From Prevotellaceae bacterium UBA2744 (lineage in GTDB: Bacteria; Bacteroidota; Bacteroidia; Bacteroidales; Bacteroidaceae), in assembly GCA_002353575.1 (NCBI GenBank), contig DEJQ01000019.1, forward strand, positions 93,717 through 108,468: 14,752 bases of DNA, given 5' to 3'. Below the pieces are notes generated by a model. The model was not told the origin of the DNA, ran no database searches, and was given only the letters and a program-made list of their open reading frames with translations. Below are positions 1-7,050 of the stretch, in pieces. A program made the translations under genes and the position numbers. Positions within the stretch are counted from its first letter, which is position 1; each line of letters opens with the position of its first letter.

Positions 1-152
1 GAGTCAGTTCCGAGTCAGAAGCGAGAAAAAACATGAAAAATCTTTCTTCTTTAAGAAAACTTTTCCATGGAAAGACACTAACCAATTTTTCTATAGTTGT
101 CAATTGAAGCCACCCTGATAGGACTTCGTTCTTTAACAGTGTAGCCTAAGCC
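1..152. other. Left-edge sequence with no recognisable gene
   Basis: I see no coding sequence of credible length on either strand. The first bases carry GAGTCAG twice, 11 bp apart (1-7 and 12-18). An A/T-rich imperfect hairpin-like stretch lies near 42-62 but lacks a convincing terminator stem. The sequence just before the 159-bp repeat (121-152) does not resemble the sequence before its right-hand copy. Confidence 0.5.
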
Positions 153-311
153 CAATGCTCGTTCAATGCTCGTTCAATGTTCGTTCAATGCTCGTTCAAT
201 GCTTGTTCAATGCTTGTTCAATGTCTGTTCGCACATAATCCGGAAATACTGCCCAAATGGAACAATCTTGTCAAATGCCACTGATTACATATGAATTATA
301 CCAACTGTTTT
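153..311. repeat. Left copy of a 159-bp long direct repeat
   Basis: Positions 153-311 align without gaps to 10273-10431 (offset 10120), in the same orientation. By eye I count four differences (171, 180, 182, 277), all C/T transitions, so 155 of 159 bases match. The repeat has two parts: an 11-bp tandem array and a unique-looking tail from about 227 to 311 that ends in ATACCAACTGTTTT. Sequence on both outer sides diverges at once. The pair encloses the whole Zorya/BREX-remnant island. It may be a dispersed non-coding genomic repeat or a boundary duplication; a genome search would separate the two. Confidence 0.92.
161..226. repeat. 11-bp tandem repeat, left array (6 full units)
   Basis: There are six consecutive 11-bp units of the form GTTCAATGCTY, preceded by a partial unit at 153-160 and followed by GTTC of a seventh. 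Variation is confined to the last three bases (CTC, TTC, CTC, CTT, CTT, TCT). The period is about one DNA helical turn and is not a multiple of three, so the array is unlikely to be selected as coding sequence. Confidence 0.9.
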
Positions 312-407
312 GTGTTAAGACAACTTGGTAAGATAGAAATCGACAATAGCAAGAACGTACTTAGGATAACGAGAGAAGGCGGTTTACGCAGCCGTACAGA
401 AAAGTAA
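291..407 (+). pseudogene. Short orphan reading frame at the left repeat junction
   Basis: An ATG inside the direct repeat (291) opens a 38-codon frame. Its first seven residues (MNYTNCF) come from the repeat. The rest continues into LGKIEIDNSKNVLRITREGG and stops after RTEK at 405-407. The post-repeat part has the balanced charged/hydrophobic make-up of a real protein C-terminus, so it may be the 3' end of a gene whose body was replaced by the repeat. In the right-hand copy the same frame stops at once after MNYTNCF. I do not recognise a family, and it could be a chance frame. Confidence 0.3.
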
Positions 408-558
408 AAGTAAGTCATGGAATTTGCAACTTATTATGTGTCAGTTAGTTTTGATTAAAACGGTAGAAAAGTGATGGCGTAGATTCTTTAGACGGTAAAT
501 AAGTCGAAGCTTTAACATATTTAACTTTATCAACAAAAATGTTATGTTTGCGTTGCAA

Positions 559-1299
559 TTATAGATTATTCAAGGCTTCTCTGCCCTTGTTGGTCAGATA
601 GTATGACTGCATTGGATGGTTTGGAGATTCAGGGTAGAGCATGGCTATATAACCTTCTGCCAAATTGGGGGCTATGTAGGTGTTTACAAAACTCGACCTG
701 TTGCGCAAGTCCATATCATCCATCAACGCCTTTAGATTTGCGCCATTTTCACCAATAGCCATCAAGAATTTCTTTAAACGCTTATTTTTAGCTTGCTCCT
801 TTGAGGTTGTATGGTGAACTTGTATGGTTGTATGGTTGTATGGTGAACTTGTATGGTTGTATGCATTGATAGTTGTACGCTTGAACGTAACCCATACGAA
901 TGCTGCATTCTGATTGAATTCGGGTTCAGGGAGGTTCGCTTCACGACAAGCATCAACCATACGACCTACACCACTGCCCCAGTTCTCCAAGAACGTGGTT
1001 TTGAATAGTACGTCAGCAATGGTTGGGTTCTGAGGGAATGAATGATGAGACTGCTTGATGGTTTCAACCGTCAACTCATCTGGTAAATGACCAGTGTTTT
1101 CAATCTCCACACGGTCATCATATATGGCGATACCCACAGAACTACTTGTATTATGGAACTGTCTGTGACAAAGGGCATTCGTCAAGGCTTCACGCAGAGC
1201 CTCAGCAGGAATTTCCAGTTTTTCTTCTCTCGTAAAGCCTACTATCTTGCCACTAAGGGAAAGATGCTTGAAGATGCGGCAGAATCGCCTCCAGACACC
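559..1299 (-). pseudogene. C-terminal part of an AlbA_2/HATPase_c_4-type ATP-binding regulator
   Basis: The frame carries the pattern typical of the COG2865 group (AlbA_2 N-terminal domain plus HATPase_c_4): SGKIVGFTREEKLEIP, then ALREALTNALCHRQF, RVEIENTGHLP, and the glycine-rich ENWGSGVGRMVDAC. A winged-helix-like C-terminus follows, ending in YYLTNKGREALNNL. The AlbA_2 domain, normally N-terminal, is missing: the frame is closed by TGA at 1300-1302, and upstream lies pglZ-like sequence. A start at 1185 would leave 208 residues, but the homologous pattern extends upstream to about 1290, so this is a truncation, not a short gene. Family members often lie in or near defence loci. The product, if made, would lack its nucleic-acid-binding half. 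Confidence 0.7.
805..863. repeat. 29-bp tandem duplication inside the AlbA-type remnant
   Basis: A 29-bp unit starting GGTTGTATGGTGAAC is repeated exactly twice (805-833, 834-862, plus one more base). It encodes the low-complexity Tyr/Asn/His/Thr linker between the HATPase-like domain and the C-terminal winged helix. Because 29 is not divisible by three, gain or loss of one unit would shift the frame and remove the C-terminal domain. Confidence 0.8.
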
Positions 1300-1577
1300 T
1301 CAGAAAGCTGAAGAGGGGGCTTGTCGCAAGTAACAAAATATCCCAAATTCTGTGTTACAAAGAGTTGGAATGGGGATGTGTATGTTTAGCGGACAGTAAT
1401 AATTCTCTATAGCATATTTGGTATTAAACCAAGCACCATCAAACACTTTGTACACATAATTGTCTAGCCACGTGACCTGTTCCAACTCTGAGTAGTTAAT
1501 ATCATCCTGTCAAAGATGAAAAGAACGTGTAATTGAGGATTACGTTCAAAATAACGATATATTTTTTCCTGTACCAT
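1300..1577 (-). pseudogene. pglZ: 5' fragment of a BREX pglZ-like (alkaline phosphatase superfamily) gene, frameshifted
   Basis: An ATG at 1577, only 11 nt after the zorD stop, opens MVQEKIYRYFERNPQLH followed by VLFIFDR, which resembles the N-terminus of PglZ-type proteins (a short helix, then a strand ending in FD). This frame stops at 1464-1466. A shift near 1505-1512 moves the similarity to the next frame, which reads YSELEQVTWLDNYVYKV, then FDGAWFNTKYAIENY, as expected for the following PglZ segment. That frame degrades and stops at 1300-1302. Only about 90 of the roughly 800 residues expected of PglZ remain, and none of the phosphatase metal-binding core. Downstream the sequence passes straight into the AlbA-type remnant. 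The assignment rests on remembered family patterns plus the pglX-like scar on the other side of zorA-D. Confidence 0.6.
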
Positions 1578-1588
1578 AATCGATATTC

Positions 1589-4339
1589 TTAATTCACATT
1601 AAACAACATTTGTCCAAGTTCTTCTTGTCTAACTTCAACACGTTCCGTTGGAAATATTGTAGAGGTAGCAAGTGATGTCTTGCGAGATAGTAATTCATCC
1701 AAAGTTTCATCGAATGACTTAAAATCCTTGCTAATAGCCATTGGATAATATACATATACATCTTGATCCTGACCTATACGGTATGCTCGATCGGTTGCTT
1801 GACTTTCTTTAGCTGGATTCCAGTGCCTACTATAATGTATCACATGATTAGCCGCAGTAACGTTCAAGCCCATTCCTGCAGCAACAGGTGACATGATAAT
1901 AACATTGAAGCCTGGTACTGACTGAAAATCATCAATACTTGCTTGCCTTGATTGTTTACCGGCTGTTTGCCTTGTCACAATAGAAGGGGTATCTCCATTT
2001 ATAATTTTGGGGATAATACCATATCTTTCGTGGCAGATTCTCTGAAGCATCTTTTGGGTTTCCTTACGCTCTGAGAATATGATTACTTTCTCGCCTTTGT
2101 CTTTAATTCTATCAAGGAATGGAATCGTAGCCTGTAATCTTGCCGACGCTTCAACCAATTCATCAGACTCATGCTGTTGTAAGGTGGAATCATAGAGATA
2201 TGGGTGCTCAGAAATCTCACGAATATCCATAATGGTTAAAAGCATATTAGGCTGTTGACCACTGACATAGCTATTTATGACTTTCCTATATGTATTTTCT
2301 TGCACAGATGGCATTTCCACTTGTTGCTTAAACTCGAATTTTTGAGGAAGATCTTTAGCAGCATCTTTCTTTAAACGCCTCATGAAATAGATACCGAGTT
2401 TTTCATGCACTTCATTACCTAACTGCGCAATGTCCGTATCTTCTTTCTTTAATGGATTTTGATATTGTGCGGCAAAAGCCTTGGCATTACCCAACAGACC
2501 TGGTACACAGAAGTCCATGATACACCAAAGATCGAGTAGAGAGTTCTCAACTGGTGTACCTGTCATTGCTATCTTAAAATTGCTTTTCAATGCCTTGGCA
2601 GCATTCGTCACCAATGTACCAGGCGTTTTTATCTTCTGAGCTTCATCAAGTGCTACAATATCAAACTCAACAGCGCAGAAATTAAGCTGTGCGATTTGTA
2701 ATGACTCATAGTTAGTAAGGATAATATCTAGCTTTTGCATATTATCCACGGTCTGCTTATTGAAGTGACGAGACACATCTTTTGAGGTCATTCTGCTCAT
2801 ACTAAGACGCGGCTCTTTGAAAAAACGGTTATATTCGTTCTCCCAGTTTTCAAGCAATGAGATAGGGGTAACAATGAGATACGGTTTATGATTAGGGTAC
2901 TTACGAGAGTGCCAATCAATAAAATACAATATCTGTAAAGTCTTACCTAAGCCCATGTCATCAGCCATAAGGCACCCGCTCGCTTTGCTGTTGTATAGGT
3001 GCTGAAGCCATGCTACACCTTCTTCCTGATGCTCTTTCAAAGCAAAGGATTCATTCAAGAATGGATTCTTGAAAAGAGTATATTTGTCGCCTCTTTCTAT
3101 GACTCTGTCTTTTACCGCAAAGCCTACTTCCTCTGCATTTTCTTCGATAATCAACACTTTGTGAGTTGAGTCATCTGTCTTTACAGGTTTGTCCGGACTC
3201 TTCAACTGCTTCTCCGCTGTATCAGCAAGAAATCTGGCATCTTCAATGTCCATTTGAGCATCTTTGTAGTCAACGATGACCTTGTTTCCATCTTCGGCTT
3301 CCTTGATACATTGCTTCAATTCGGTTAATTCAGATTCATTGCTAATGTTGATTTTTGTCGTTCCGTTTTCAGGTGTCTCGACAGTCGCTCCTGCAATCCA
3401 ACAAGATTTATAAGGACAAATGAATGGATAGAACTTAGGCTTATATATACCAATTTCTATTACCCTGTCACTGTATAATTCTGACAGGTCGAAAACATTT
3501 GGATCAAACAGTTCCGTGGGATGTTCTGTTAGTTCTTTGATCTGTTCACGAGTACGATGTCTGCCGCCAGTCTGCTTCAACTGTTCCAAATTGGCTTTTT
3601 GCTCAGGATTTAATACAACTCTTACACGCTCACCATTATCTCGTTGCAGAGGATATTGCCCTTGCACTTTCCTCATTCTATCGAAGGTACGTTTAAACTT
3701 ATCATTTTCATCAATATCAATTGACGGGTCAATGGTAAATCCGTCCCCGTCTGCTCCAACTTCTATTTTAATCTTACCTGGAACATAAACATTCTCATTG
3801 GCAAGATAACTATCAAGTTCACATCCTGCCTGAATAGCAAGATCTTTTATCTCAGCAAAACAGCGAAGGTTGAAGTCTGTTGTTTTAATCTCATTCTTCT
3901 GACAATTGTAGTCCTCAACTTTCTTCAGCAACTCATATTGTGCTTCGGATAGAAGATATTCTTTATCTTGGCAGATAATAACATTGCCACCACGCTCGAA
4001 TGCAAACAATTCTCCATCTGGTACAGAAGTAAGGAACTCTATTCTATACTTGAAGTCTGATGTATTGAGCATACCATCACCCCTGAGTCTCATCGCTTTG
4101 TCGTAGCTGTTAGGTACACCAAGAAGCACTTTGTCTTCATCATCAAGAAGATAAATGTTCTCAAAGGGTACTGTGCATCCTTTGGATGATGCTTTTGCAT
4201 ATCCATTATCAACAAGTGTTGCAAGTGGAAAATAGTAAATACAATCATCCGTTGCACTCCATTCGTTGAAATGCAGGTCATGGCCATTATAATTGACCAT
4301 AAAGAGTATGCCGTTACTATCTATGCTTCTGTTTAACAT
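1589..4339 (-). CDS. zorD: ZorD: SNF2-family helicase of a type I Zorya system
   Basis: This 916-residue cytoplasmic protein has a complete SNF2-type ATPase in its C-terminal half. Walker A is MGLGKT (462-467) after KEHQEEGVAWL. Other motifs are LIVTP (488-492), DEAQ (565-568), TGTPVEN (593-599), VIIFSERKE (752-760), AAGMGLN (820-826) and QATDRAYRIGQ (847-857). Residues 1-400 form a large N-terminal part without a motif I can name. After motif VI only about 60 residues remain, so the Mrr-like nuclease reported for some type I ZorD proteins is not visible at the C-terminus. In Zorya, ZorD is the helicase effector that attacks invading DNA once the ZorAB motor responds to infection. The ATG follows the zorC stop by one nucleotide, indicating translational coupling. 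It is the last intact gene of the operon. Confidence 0.9.
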   Translation of the reverse strand: MLNRSIDSNGILFMVNYNGHDLHFNEWSATDDCIYYFPLATLVDNGYAKASSKGCTVPFENIYLLDDEDKVLLGVPNSYDKAMRLRGDGMLNTSDFKYRIEFLTSVPDGELFAFERGGNVIICQDKEYLLSEAQYELLKKVEDYNCQKNEIKTTDFNLRCFAEIKDLAIQAGCELDSYLANENVYVPGKIKIEVGADGDGFTIDPSIDIDENDKFKRTFDRMRKVQGQYPLQRDNGERVRVVLNPEQKANLEQLKQTGGRHRTREQIKELTEHPTELFDPNVFDLSELYSDRVIEIGIYKPKFYPFICPYKSCWIAGATVETPENGTTKINISNESELTELKQCIKEAEDGNKVIVDYKDAQMDIEDARFLADTAEKQLKSPDKPVKTDDSTHKVLIIEENAEEVGFAVKDRVIERGDKYTLFKNPFLNESFALKEHQEEGVAWLQHLYNSKASGCLMADDMGLGKTLQILYFIDWHSRKYPNHKPYLIVTPISLLENWENEYNRFFKEPRLSMSRMTSKDVSRHFNKQTVDNMQKLDIILTNYESLQIAQLNFCAVEFDIVALDEAQKIKTPGTLVTNAAKALKSNFKIAMTGTPVENSLLDLWCIMDFCVPGLLGNAKAFAAQYQNPLKKEDTDIAQLGNEVHEKLGIYFMRRLKKDAAKDLPQKFEFKQQVEMPSVQENTYRKVINSYVSGQQPNMLLTIMDIREISEHPYLYDSTLQQHESDELVEASARLQATIPFLDRIKDKGEKVIIFSERKETQKMLQRICHERYGIIPKIINGDTPSIVTRQTAGKQSRQASIDDFQSVPGFNVIIMSPVAAGMGLNVTAANHVIHYSRHWNPAKESQATDRAYRIGQDQDVYVYYPMAISKDFKSFDETLDELLSRKTSLATSTIFPTERVEVRQEELGQMLFNVN

Positions 4340-4340
4340 C

Positions 4341-6347
4341 TTACCTTGTTTTAATTGTCATAAAAGAGGTTTGTTCCAAATTCAACTTATAAATAAGTCC
4401 TCCACCTCCTTGTTTAATATATCCAACAGGTATTTCTTTACCTGATGACGCTGAGTGTATTATCTTAGACCACCCCTGTAGATTTGGACGTTTTATCCAA
4501 ATACTACCAGACGGAGATTCTCCATCCAACCCTTTTATTTTAACATACATCCTTGTTTTATGGATGTTAATGTAGAATCCTTTATGGTTGCAAACGATGC
4601 GACAAATATCGTTAAAGAACCATTTACTGGCAAGGTTGTAGTTGACATTACTCTCATAAACAGCATTCGTCAATGGTTGTCCTAATGGTCTTTGGATAGG
4701 AGATGTTTGTTCCATTGATGGAGCATGGTTCTTTTTGGGGAACGAGTATTCTGGTACGCCGCTGAAAAGATTATCTTGTCTAAGAAGCTGCTGGGATTGC
4801 TTCGTAGATGATTGAACCTGAGGTCTGGAAACAGGTTCCACTTTCGGCTTAACAGTCTGTTCCACAGGCTTCTTAATTATTTCTTGCTTTGGAAGTGGTT
4901 GAGCCGTGAATGTGTCATCATCTTTAGTATCAAAGAATGACATACCAGTATTGGAACTTGACATTACTTTAATCTGTAGCCACATTTTAAGCCTGTCTTG
5001 CCAATAGCCAATGTGCATCAATCGACCTTCATCATTGTAAGATGTACCATACCAGTTGTCATTCTCCACAAGTTTGTCCACTGAGGTATCTTTCAGCTCG
5101 TTCGTAGAAGTCATATATCTGGTTCCTTTTCTAAGGAACTGTACCTTATTATGATTCTGCTTATATGCATAAAGAGAGCCGGTATCGGAGAACTCAACAA
5201 GAATATAATCCTTAATACTAAGAACCAAAGCAGCAGTCTGAGAATAGGTCGAGTTGGTTTCAATAAAATGACGTTGGAACATATTGCTGACTCGTGAGTC
5301 GTTTTGCAACAGGCGTTTGGTCATTGTTGAACCGACAATTTTGAACCCTCTGACATACGGTACATATTCGAGCCAGAACTTTTTGCGTTCTTTATCTTGT
5401 ACACACACCTCAAAGAAAGTTTCAATCACACGTCTTGTAAACCACAGGTTCACTTGTTGCATGGCTTTCTTTAACTTCTGGGCTTCTTCGTAAGTAGCTC
5501 CAAGGAAGGGTGCCCATGTTGATGTCAGTGTTACATCACCCAACGTTCGATTGATGAATTTGCTGAGTTGGGTTTGTAGGACTGGATCTCCATTTCTTTC
5601 TGCTTTCTGAACGAGGTCGGCAAATACTAACTGTTTAGTTCTCTTTAAATCATGGGTCTCGAAGATTTCCTCCAATTTGTCCTCGTTTAGTCCATGCCTT
5701 GTGCTATAATAAACAATGACATCAGAGAAATATGACTGAGAGAGGGCTGTTAATTTGCTGCCCAAGACGATAGGAGCTTCACGTACATCTTTGTTCTGGT
5801 TTATAAGAAGAGACGCTAACCTTTGAGGACCTGCATCCTCAAACATGTTTGCGTGGTTTTTAAGCAAAAGGTATCTTTTGTTGTTATCTCTATACTCTTG
5901 AAGTTTCTTAATTACTAGGCGACTTGTCTTAAAACGTAACTCAGGTTTAATGAGACACCATGAGTTCATCAGGTAGAAGACGAGTCCATTAAAATACATG
6001 TTTCTCCAATCATTGTCCAATAACTTCAATGCAAAATCGAAGACATCTTCTTCATCCTGAAGCTTCATTAAGTAGTATGAGACTATACGCAATTCTCGCA
6101 TAGTCCATTCTCTGCTTTTATCTTCCGAATGAGCAGCTTGGACAACATTGTACAGAATTTCATCAATAGATTGTTTTGACACTTTGATTCCTTCATCAAC
6201 TAACATGCGCTCTTCTATAGACTTCAATTTACGCACATTCTGGTTGATGACCCTCTCTGTCTGATGGTCAGCAACTCGATTAGCCAGTAGATGAAAATCC
6301 TTCAGCACATCGCGGTTAATGTTTAGTATGTCACAAGCGTCAATCAT
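4341..6347 (-). CDS. zorC: ZorC: EH-signature protein of a type I Zorya system
   Basis: I chose the ATG at 6347 because it forms an ATGATTGA overlap with the zorB stop, giving 668 residues. An upstream in-frame ATG at 6401 would give 686 residues and a 62-nt overlap with zorB. Numbering from the longer form, residues 20-300 are helical. An EH-signature-like core follows: RKKFWLEYVPYVRG (339-352), ILVEFSDTGSLYAYK (400-414) and LMHIGYWQDRLKMWL (461-475), with the Glu at 403 and His at 463 that would give the domain its name. A Pro/Gln/Lys-rich linker (about 500-580) leads to an additional 100-residue C-terminal domain with SGSIWIKRPNLQGW, which I do not recognise. ZorC is the DNA-associated partner acting with ZorD. 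The gene sits between zorB and zorD, as in type I systems. Confidence 0.88.
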   Translation of the reverse strand: MIDACDILNINRDVLKDFHLLANRVADHQTERVINQNVRKLKSIEERMLVDEGIKVSKQSIDEILYNVVQAAHSEDKSREWTMRELRIVSYYLMKLQDEEDVFDFALKLLDNDWRNMYFNGLVFYLMNSWCLIKPELRFKTSRLVIKKLQEYRDNNKRYLLLKNHANMFEDAGPQRLASLLINQNKDVREAPIVLGSKLTALSQSYFSDVIVYYSTRHGLNEDKLEEIFETHDLKRTKQLVFADLVQKAERNGDPVLQTQLSKFINRTLGDVTLTSTWAPFLGATYEEAQKLKKAMQQVNLWFTRRVIETFFEVCVQDKERKKFWLEYVPYVRGFKIVGSTMTKRLLQNDSRVSNMFQRHFIETNSTYSQTAALVLSIKDYILVEFSDTGSLYAYKQNHNKVQFLRKGTRYMTSTNELKDTSVDKLVENDNWYGTSYNDEGRLMHIGYWQDRLKMWLQIKVMSSSNTGMSFFDTKDDDTFTAQPLPKQEIIKKPVEQTVKPKVEPVSRPQVQSSTKQSQQLLRQDNLFSGVPEYSFPKKNHAPSMEQTSPIQRPLGQPLTNAVYESNVNYNLASKWFFNDICRIVCNHKGFYINIHKTRMYVKIKGLDGESPSGSIWIKRPNLQGWSKIIHSASSGKEIPVGYIKQGGGGLIYKLNLEQTSFMTIKTR

Positions 6348-7044
6348 TCTTTTTTCTATTAAAACGTTTGTCAGCAATATCTTCCAATTGCTTTTCAGCA
6401 TTAGTTCTTACTCTGAACTCAACACGACGAGACAGGTTCTTATCTTCTTCACCTGATTTTGTGAATATCAGATGGCTTGAAGACAGTCCGTTGGCTGTTA
6501 CCAATCCACGAAGCCAGTTAACATCATCCTCTTTCATTAGGCTAAAACAATACTGAAGGACAGCTCTTGTCCTGTCTTGCGATAGTTTCATGTTTGAATA
6601 GTATCCTCCATTGCTATTCGTATGCCCTTCTATGCGGATTTCTTCTATATTATCCTTATACTGAGGACGGCTGAGAACAGCAATGTATCTTGGGAAGAAA
6701 TCATCAAGTATGACCTTGAAGTTTGGCTTTAGAACGTCTAATCCTTCGTCGAAAAGCATTGAGGGTTCTTGGAATCTGATACAGAGAGTAGAGTCTATTG
6801 TTGCCCTCCATACAGTCAGGTCTTCCTTAAACTCCTCCTGAAGGTCAATATATAGTTGGGTCTTAATCTGGTCATAACGCTTTACAATCTCTTCATCCTG
6901 TTCTGCTTTTTCCTGTACTTGAAGTAGTGCTCCCATCAAAAGCAGGATGAATATGAAAAGCAATCCGGCCATCAAATCACCAGTTGAAAGAGAAAAGGCA
7001 TTCTCTTCCTTGCTATTGTATTCTATGTTTGGATTCTTCTTCAT
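6340..7044 (-). CDS. zorB: ZorB: MotB-like stator subunit with OmpA-like peptidoglycan-binding domain
   Basis: This 234-residue inner-membrane protein starts with a short cytoplasmic segment. One transmembrane helix (about 24-43) follows directly after Asp23 in LSTGDLMAGLLFIFILLLMG, the position of the essential proton-carrying Asp in MotB-type subunits. After a periplasmic linker, an OmpA-like domain shows IRIEGHTNSNGGYY and MKLSQDRTRAVLQYC, the usual peptidoglycan-binding signature, and ends in SRRVEFRVRT. In Zorya, a ZorB dimer pairs with ZorA to make a proton-driven motor anchored to the cell wall. The gene begins 6 nt after the zorA stop and overlaps zorC by 8 nt, so the genes form one transcription unit. 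The length and order fit ZorB, and the zorC/zorD neighbours exclude MotB, ExbD and TolR. Confidence 0.92.
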   Translation of the reverse strand: MKKNPNIEYNSKEENAFSLSTGDLMAGLLFIFILLLMGALLQVQEKAEQDEEIVKRYDQIKTQLYIDLQEEFKEDLTVWRATIDSTLCIRFQEPSMLFDEGLDVLKPNFKVILDDFFPRYIAVLSRPQYKDNIEEIRIEGHTNSNGGYYSNMKLSQDRTRAVLQYCFSLMKEDDVNWLRGLVTANGLSSSHLIFTKSGEEDKNLSRRVEFRVRTNAEKQLEDIADKRFNRKKND

Positions 7045-7050
7045 TTAGAA

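Noticed and set aside
153..230. CRISPR-like array
   Set aside because: The units are 11 bp and directly abutting, with no spacers, and no cas genes are present.
6348..6401. Longer zorC start at 6401
   Set aside because: It would overlap zorB by 62 nt; the ATG at 6347 overlaps the zorB stop in the common ATGATTGA arrangement. It is not excluded, only less likely.
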